DNA from: Actinidia chinensis
Taxonomy: Eukaryota; Streptophyta; Magnoliopsida; Ericales; Actinidiaceae
NCBI GenBank assembly: GCA_009663005.1
Contig: CM018889.1
Location: 15,900,499-15,912,998 of the forward strand
DNA: 12,500 nt
Direction: 5' to 3'
This document shows positions 7,778-12,500 of the stretch, piece after piece (the stretch's first letter is position 1; each line of letters starts with the position of its first letter). The notes beneath the pieces were generated by a model that saw only the letters and a program-made list of their open reading frames with translations, was not told where the DNA came from and did not search any database. The position numbers and the translations under genes are program-made.

Positions 7778-8785
7778 AAATTTAAAACAAGAACATTGAG
7801 ACAAGACAACACTCGAAATGAATCAGTATATAGATACAAAATAAAGCAATCAACAAAAAGGAAAGTAAAAAACCAAAGAACTAAATCATTGTGAACCCAA
7901 GAGCGGCTGTCAGGTTCTAAAAAAGGAAAATTATTAATTCACCCGTCCTAATTTATGGCGAGTGTGAAGAATCAAGTTTTTAAAGGGACAAAGGATGTGT
8001 TATTTTAAAAGTGTCAAAGTTTTTAAATTCTATAATACTACCTGGACAGAATACTATCTTTTTCTGCCAACCAATCAGAATCTCGTTCTACCCAAAAAAA
8101 TTTAATAGATACATCCTTCTAAAACAGTGTAGATTTTTTTTTGGCTGCCAATGTACAATTTAACAAAGGCATAGCCATTTTCCTCCGAAAATCCAGGCTT
8201 TGTTTGTCCTAACTTTCAAAAAAAAAATAACTGCTTTGATTTTTATTTTTTTTTAGTGAAAAGATTTTAGTGAATTCTTTTCACTAAAAAAATTTAAAAA
8301 ACAAGAACATTGAGACAAGACAACACTCGAAATGAATCAGTATATAGATACAAAATAAAGCAATCAACAAAAGGGAAATTAAAAAACCAAAGAACTAAAC
8401 TCATTGTGAACCCCAAAGAGCTGCTGTCAGTTTACTAAAAAAGAAAATATTAATTCACCCGTCCTAATTTATTTGTCGAGTGTGAAGAATCAAGTTTTTA
8501 AAGGGACAAAGATGTGTTATTTTAAAAGTGTCAAAGTTTTTAAATTCTATAATACTACCTGGACGAATACTATCTTTGCCAACCAATAGAATCTCGTCTA
8601 CCCAAAAAAATTAATAGACACAATCCTTCTAATAAACAGTGTAGATTTTTTTTTTGGCTGCCAATGTACCAATTTTAACAAAGGCATAGCCATTTTCCTC
8701 CGAAAATCAAGGATTTGTTTGTCCTAACTTTCAAAAAAAGATTATCTGCTTTGATTTTTATTTTTTTTTAGTGAATTCTTTTCAC
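7778..8785. repeat. Tandem duplication of a ~500-bp unit
   Basis: Copy 1 (7778-about 8285) and copy 2 (about 8290-8785) are direct neighbours and keep the same order of anchors: CAAGAACATTGAGACAAGAC, CACTCGAAATGAATCAGTAT, CTAATTTAT, GAGTGTGAAGAATCAAG, TTTTAAAAGTGTCAAAG, TCTATAATACTACCTGG, GGCTGCCAATGTAC, AAAGGCATAGCCATTTTCC and GAATTCTTTTCAC. They are very similar, and many differences are one- or two-base indels. Neither copy encodes a protein. The first copy ends in an inverted repeat that the second lacks. Confidence 0.95.
8248..8292. repeat. Perfect 16-bp inverted repeat at the duplication junction
   Basis: TTTTTTTAGTGAAAAG (8248-8263) is followed, after a 13-base spacer, by its exact reverse complement (8277-8292). 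The spacer repeats TTTTAGTGAATT. The equivalent end of copy 2 (about 8762-8785) lacks one segment and so lacks the long hairpin. The structure sits exactly where copy 1 meets copy 2. Confidence 0.85.
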
Positions 8786-9105
8786 CGTTTGGTCAAAATT
8801 TTATAGTTTTTCAATATGTCTTAATGAGAGGAATGTAAAAATGTAAAAAATATTGTTCATATTTAGAAAAAAATTACGAAAGATAAAAAAATTAGCTAGT
8901 TTAACAAGTAAAATTATTTTTTTTTGTCTTCAGTGCACTTTTTCCTAAATTAGATAATTATTTTTTATATTTTCGGACTCCTTTCACCAAAAAGAATTGA
9001 AAAAATACAACTTTTGATCAAACAATTAAAAAAGTCAAGACAAAAAAACTCAAAAATCAAAATAACTACAAAATCTTTTGGAAAGTTAGACCAAACAAAG
9101 AACAA
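8708..9105. repeat. Imperfect foldback, possible MITE-like structure
   Basis: The left arm (about 8708-8810) includes TTTGTTTGTCCTAACTTTC, TTTGATTTTTATTTTTT, and TTTGGTCAAAATTTTATAG. Its reverse complement is recognisable in the right arm (about 8995-9105), which read on the minus strand has TTTGTTTGGTCTAACTTTCC, TTTTGATTTTTGAGTTTTTTT and TTTGATCAAAAGTTGTAT in the same order. The central part, about 180 bases, is very AT-rich. The left arm is also the end of the second 500-bp copy, so the foldback and the duplication overlap. No target-site duplication was established. Confidence 0.5.
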
Positions 9106-9197
9106 ATGTTTGAACATCATCAAAAAAACCAAGCCATAGGAAGAAAACTAAGAATAAGAAGAAAAACACAAATTTCAAGATTAATAACACTTCGTAC

Positions 9198-9263
9198 CGG
9201 AATCTTAAGGACAAAGTCCTGCTCGATGGCCTAGAACTTTTGGTATTCCTTGATGGGATCATA
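9198..9263 (-). pseudogene. Unassigned exon-like fragment with an internal stop
   Basis: It has a clean CTGCAG acceptor (AG at 9265-9264) and a CCG|GTACGA donor (GT at 9197-9196), with 66 bases between them. The frame reads YDPIKEYQKF, a TAG at 9233-9231, then AIEQDFVLKIP. The two halves look like one protein segment interrupted by a point mutation. The family was not recognised. It lies downstream of the synaptotagmin pieces in the same orientation, but it does not resemble the C2 sequence expected next, so it probably comes from another gene. Confidence 0.3.
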
Positions 9264-9485
9264 CTGCAGTGAGTTGTGCATTAGTTGATGCTCAGAAAAT
9301 CCATTGAACCCTGTACGAACTTAATCCCTTCTTTTGGTAATTTGGGGAAGCCAATAACCAAAAATTTCTTGCATATTCTGCAGTACTCACATATAAAATT
9401 GAAGCGAAGCAAACAGTGACCCCAGCAGAACACAAATTAGAGGTTAAAGAAGCATAAGTAGAAGGAGCTAATTGAAGAAGATTAC

Positions 9486-9836
9486 CTTCTTAAAAGTATC
9501 GTGATCCCAAACTTCCAAGACATCGGTCGGACTCGGTGATTGTTCCATGTGCATCGACATTGGACTCGCACCCAACAACCCCTGATCTATCTTATTCCTT
9601 AACTATAGCAATAGAATGTGTACATATTAGGACACTGCAATAATACAATCTCATAGAAATATATGTATAAAGAAGTCTGGGTTAGCATGCTCACCTAACT
9701 AGTCTTTATTGTCCTTGTTGAATCACCAAATCCTTGACCAATTCCAACCACACAGCCTTTACCTTACCAGGCCGAAGATCGTGCAGCGCAATGTCCGTAT
9801 ATCCCGATATTGCCAAAGTTTCACTAGAAATTCTTA
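9486..9836 (-). pseudogene. Plant synaptotagmin-type C2 protein fragment, two exons, broken
   Basis: The upstream block (9836-9695) reads GYTDIALHDLRPGKVKAVW then LELVKDLVIQ. Plant synaptotagmins (SYT4/SYT5-like, ER-plasma membrane contact proteins with SMP and C2 domains) carry L-PGKVKDVWLKLVKDL-IQRD here, at the end of the first C2 domain. After IQ the bases still fit R-D-N-K but in another frame, and an in-frame TAA follows. The downstream block (9602-9486), after a GCTATAG acceptor, ends in LEVWDHDTFKK at a GTAATC donor, matching LEVWDHDTFGK of the last C2 domain. Its earlier part is degraded, though a NKTRVV- and WNQ-like echo can be made out. The roughly 100 residues that normally separate these parts are missing. 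SMP domain, membrane anchor and the rest of both C2 domains are absent. Confidence 0.78.
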
Positions 9837-10055
9837 CTGCCTAGTGTTAGGTTGATGCATCTTCAACTACAAAATCAAAGTTCTCATTGCACTAAGGATT
9901 CAATTGGATGTTCTAAAGAAATAATGCAGAGTTGCACTAAATTTAAGGCAGAAATTAAAAGAAATGAATGGGCATGATAGGTGTAATTATACGCAACTAT
10001 GTAAGGAAGCTCTAATTGATAGAGAAATTATGGAATTTAGGGTTTGAGAGAGTAC
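9837..10055 (-). other. Putative first intron
   Basis: This AT-rich stretch lies between the transit-peptide-like exon and the C2 fragment. It starts with GTACTC at the exon 1 donor and ends at a GGCAG acceptor. The joined phase is compatible (one base left by exon 1, two supplied after the acceptor). That could mean the C2 piece is spliced to the foreign first exon, or it may be chance. Confidence 0.3.
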
Positions 10056-10185
10056 CTTTGGAGAAGACAAATGAAGATTTCAGGATTGGTACCCGTGATT
10101 TTGTTTGATTTGGAACTGTGGTGCGGGAGATTTTAGTTTTCCGGCTGAGATTTGTGGAGGTCGTTGATCGGCAAGCAGCTTCCAT
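10056..10185 (-). CDS. First exon with a plastid-transit-peptide-like N-terminus
   Basis: An ATG at 10185-10183 opens a 43-codon frame that ends in phase 1 at AAAG|GTACTC. The residues begin MEAACRSTTSTNLSRKTK and end LKSSFVFSK. The stretch is rich in serine, threonine, arginine and lysine and has a single glutamate (second residue) and no aspartate. That is typical of a chloroplast (or possibly mitochondrial) targeting peptide. The block is richer in G and C than its surroundings, as plant first exons often are. A TATA box lies about 215 bases upstream. Which mature protein it belonged to is unknown. A link to the ABC1-kinase fragment is attractive because that protein is plastidial, but about 9 kb and several foreign fragments intervene. 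It could be a live first exon or a captured one. Confidence 0.5.
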
Positions 10186-10370
10186 TTTCAGGCAGTAGCT
10201 TGACGGTGTTCTCTCGGCTCCCCCGGCTTCTCTATTACAGGTATCTAGTGTTAATCGTCCACGGTGTGGTTTGAGGCATAGATTCTAGAACATAGACAAT
10301 GATAAAATTCGAGGGTAGAAAGGAAAAACCAAAAAGGGAAAAAATAGGATGACGATTGAACCTGAAACGT
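10186..10370 (-). other. Putative 5' UTR of the transit-peptide exon
   Basis: The stretch lies between the expected transcription start, about 30 bases below the TATA box, and the ATG. On the minus strand it holds a T/C-rich leader-like run (TTTTTTCCCTTTTTGG, near 10330-10350) and a GC-rich part close to the ATG. An upstream ATG occurs near 10279 in another context, so translation could be affected. Confidence 0.3.
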
Positions 10371-10397
10371 GGAACAGTAAACAGCAACTACCGATGC

Positions 10398-10407
10398 TTT
10401 ATATATA
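10398..10407 (-). promoter_or_regulatory. TATA box
   Basis: TATATATAAA on the minus strand is a near-ideal plant TATA element and is placed sensibly upstream of the first exon. A CCAAT pentamer reads on the minus strand at about 10540. In such AT-rich DNA a TATA match alone is weak evidence; the position relative to exon 1 supports it. Confidence 0.45.
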
Positions 10408-10409
10408 GG

Positions 10410-12331
10410 AGGAAATGGCTGGAGATGGCACCAACATCAGTATCATATAGCCTCATGAATGCCCAAATGTTGAAAAGATGCTCCCAAGGATTCACAGTGC
10501 ATGTATACCATTGAGGAGACCAGTAAATCTTTTTGCATTGGTTGGGATTTTGCATTTAGACCAACCTAAATCTAGGATAAGGTTAGTTGTAAATTTCAGT
10601 GGCTATTAGAATGCATTTAAGCCTGAAATTTCTCTTTTGGTAATTATATCCATTATGAGATTATGCAAATGTGCAACGACTGGCACAAAACATATGAGAC
10701 CACATCTCCAAGGGGTGCCTGTGAACTCAAAGAAAGTGTCAGGGCATGCTTTTTCATTTCCATAATACATGCACAATTTTTGAGGATTGGGCTAACAAAC
10801 CAAAAATGGGTCAGTAGCAAAGTAATTAAGTGAATACAGAACAAGATGGGCTTGCATTTTCGCACATTTTCATTGTACAAGTCTCTTTACGAAAACAATG
10901 ACATAGGAAAATTAAATTATAAGCCTCTCTCATAAAAACTTAAGAAAATATATTTCTTTTACGATTTTTTTTTTTAATATGAATGATGTTGGCTTATTAT
11001 AAGTTTTAGAACTGTCCAAAAGGTAATGCTACAGTTGTAACAAGTTCCAAACATGCTAGCCATCACTAGGGGAGAATAATTAAGTGTTTTGTAATTTACA
11101 ATCTTTATATTTTGACTTTTCAAAGTGGACAATATTTTTGAGACATCCCAATTCCCAAATCGGAGATATGTATAAACAAAATGGAATGGAGGGTGTGTCT
11201 TACACAACAAGAGGACATAATTATGATATCGAGTTTCAGCATCCATCTAATAAATTTTGAGAGAACAACGAAGCTAAGCTTACATACAACTTAAGTTTTA
11301 TGATATGTTTGACAGTGGGACATGGAAAACATGGAGACAAGCACTTTAACTTTAAAAAAATTTGAGCAGAGAGTGTGAGTATATAGTACAGTCGACAAAA
11401 AACTTGAAGTTGTCCTTGTTGACATGATTATCCCCTAGTTGTTTGACTGACTATCTTCTTATTCATATAGGCATGTCATCAACAATGTAGTACTTATCCA
11501 AAAAAAAATATTAACGATGTAGTGGTCTAGCACAAAATGTTCGAGGACCCGCAAACACTACCAGAATGCCTAGATGATTTCCACAAAAACCCCAAGGTAA
11601 ACCTAAAGAAACTGAACATTTGAAAGACTTGAAGATTACAAAGAAACAGGTTCCTATTTTCTTATAAGTAAACTAGTACAAGAACAATTTTCTTTTCTGG
11701 GCTCATTAATAAGTTTTTGCATAACATATCTTATAGAAAGCTCAAATAGAAATAGAGGATAATTACCTTTTGATAGATAAAGGTCATAATATGCTCATGG
11801 CTTCAACTTCAGTTTGGAAAGGTGAAAAGTATCCTTTGTATCAATGAAAGACTTGCACCATTGAGGAAATATTCTTAAATTTTAGTACACAAACCAATTA
11901 TGAGGATGATAAATAAATCAAAACCAGCACAACAATTTGTATTGTGATAATGACAAGAACATGGGTAAAAAAACATATTGCTGTAGCTAAAATGTATGGC
12001 TATTAAGGTAAATATATACCTGTTACTTCATAAGCACATAGGTACTATTATTCCTTATCTATAATTAATTTTGAAAACCAGACCATAACATTTTAACTGA
12101 GAATAATATCCTAGTTATAACATTGTTCCCGCCAACAAAAATTTATAAAGGACTCCATATGTATGCAATGCCAGAGCTCCATAAGAAAGTGAATGTTGAT
12201 GGCATTTTGAAATGCCTAGTGACAATTTTAGTTGGCATTTTCCAAAGTGTCGTCAAAACCTGGAACATTAACTATCAATTACCTTTACTGTTTGAATGAT
12301 GACGGTATATAGCGACATTTCTCTTTGAAAG
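10410..12331. other. Long gene-free stretch
   Basis: No gene is supported in these 1.9 kb. It probably holds the upstream flank of the promoter and intergenic DNA. Short minus-strand open frames at 10653-10880 and 10974-11246 have no splice signals or family resemblance. Near 11850-11765 the minus strand ends in a good AAAAG|GTAATT donor after a frame reading PFQTEVEAMSIL, a stop, then PLSIK. This may be one more decayed exon. A 9-bp inverted repeat, AAATTTCAG / CTGAAATTT, lies at about 10591-10631. Confidence 0.3.
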
Positions 12332-12500
12332 GCCACCTTATTTTGATTTAGTTTTGGTTCCCTATCTTGTGGTATTTATTGTTTAATATATGTTATTTTT
12401 TAAATCCACTCTGATCATGAGAGCAAATAAGATTTGAAGACACATTAATTCAATAACTTGCTAATTTAAATAAACATGCCAATGGAAATTATATGCAGAC
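12332..12500. repeat. Third, partial copy of the ~300-bp repeat
   Basis: From GCCACCTTATT onward the sequence repeats the unit at 6484 and 6804: TAGTTTTGGTTCCCTATCTT, TTTAATATATGTTATTTTTT, GATCATGA-AGCAAATAAG, CAATAACTTGCTAATT, and ATGCCAATGGAAATTATATG. It is cut off by the window end in the middle of the unit. It shares the GCCACCTTATT start with copy 2, and the CCACTCTGATCATGA stretch with copy 1, so it may be closest to their common ancestor. Confidence 0.92.

Noticed and set aside
9738..9820. Alternative 63-base exon ending at CCTG|GTAAGG within the C2 fragment
   Set aside because: The splice borders are acceptable and its phase fits exon 1, but the overlapping frame matches the synaptotagmin PGKVK-VWL-LVKDL motif far too well to be chance.
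10653..11246. Minus-strand open frames of 75 and 90 codons
   Set aside because: Composition fits random AT-rich DNA, with no motif or splice signals.

Overview
The window reads as nuclear DNA of a flowering plant, most likely a eudicot. It is strongly AT-rich and has no long open reading frame or bacterial gene layout. Coding similarity occurs as short exon-like islands bounded by GT-AG splice signals. The recognisable islands belong to plant gene families: plastid ABC1-type kinase, myosin (class XI-like motor), GH35 beta-galactosidase and plant synaptotagmin with C2 domains. The species cannot be named from what is here.

Layout. At the left edge (1-111, + strand) is the last part of an open frame, followed by a 3'-UTR-like tail with a poly(A) signal; its product is not recognised. 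Every other coding island found lies on the minus strand. Read in that direction: a TATA box near 10400 and a first exon with a plastid-transit-peptide-like N-terminus (10185-10056); two pieces of a synaptotagmin-type C2 protein (9836-9486); an unassigned exon-like piece with an internal stop (9263-9198); two phase-compatible exons of an unidentified hydrophobic protein (5926-5804 and 2684-2549); a myosin motor fragment (4414-4213); a GH35 beta-galactosidase fragment (4034-3791); and three exons of an ABC1-kinase gene resembling plastid ABC1K1 (1126-432). Frameshifts, stops or lost catalytic residues show that the four recognisable pieces are broken.

Between the islands is repeat-rich, non-coding DNA: a 132-bp tandem duplication (5525-5788), a roughly 300-bp unit present twice in tandem (6484-7095) and again at the right edge (12332-12500), a roughly 500-bp tandem duplication (7778-8785) with a perfect 16-bp inverted repeat at its junction, and an imperfect foldback (about 8708-9105).

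The main inference is that this is accessory, transposon-shaped DNA. Fragments of at least four unrelated genes, introns retained and all in one orientation, lie behind one promoter-like first exon. That is the pattern of gene-fragment capture by Helitron or Pack-MULE elements. No element ends could be established by eye, so independent duplication and decay remains possible. No intact, complete gene is visible.
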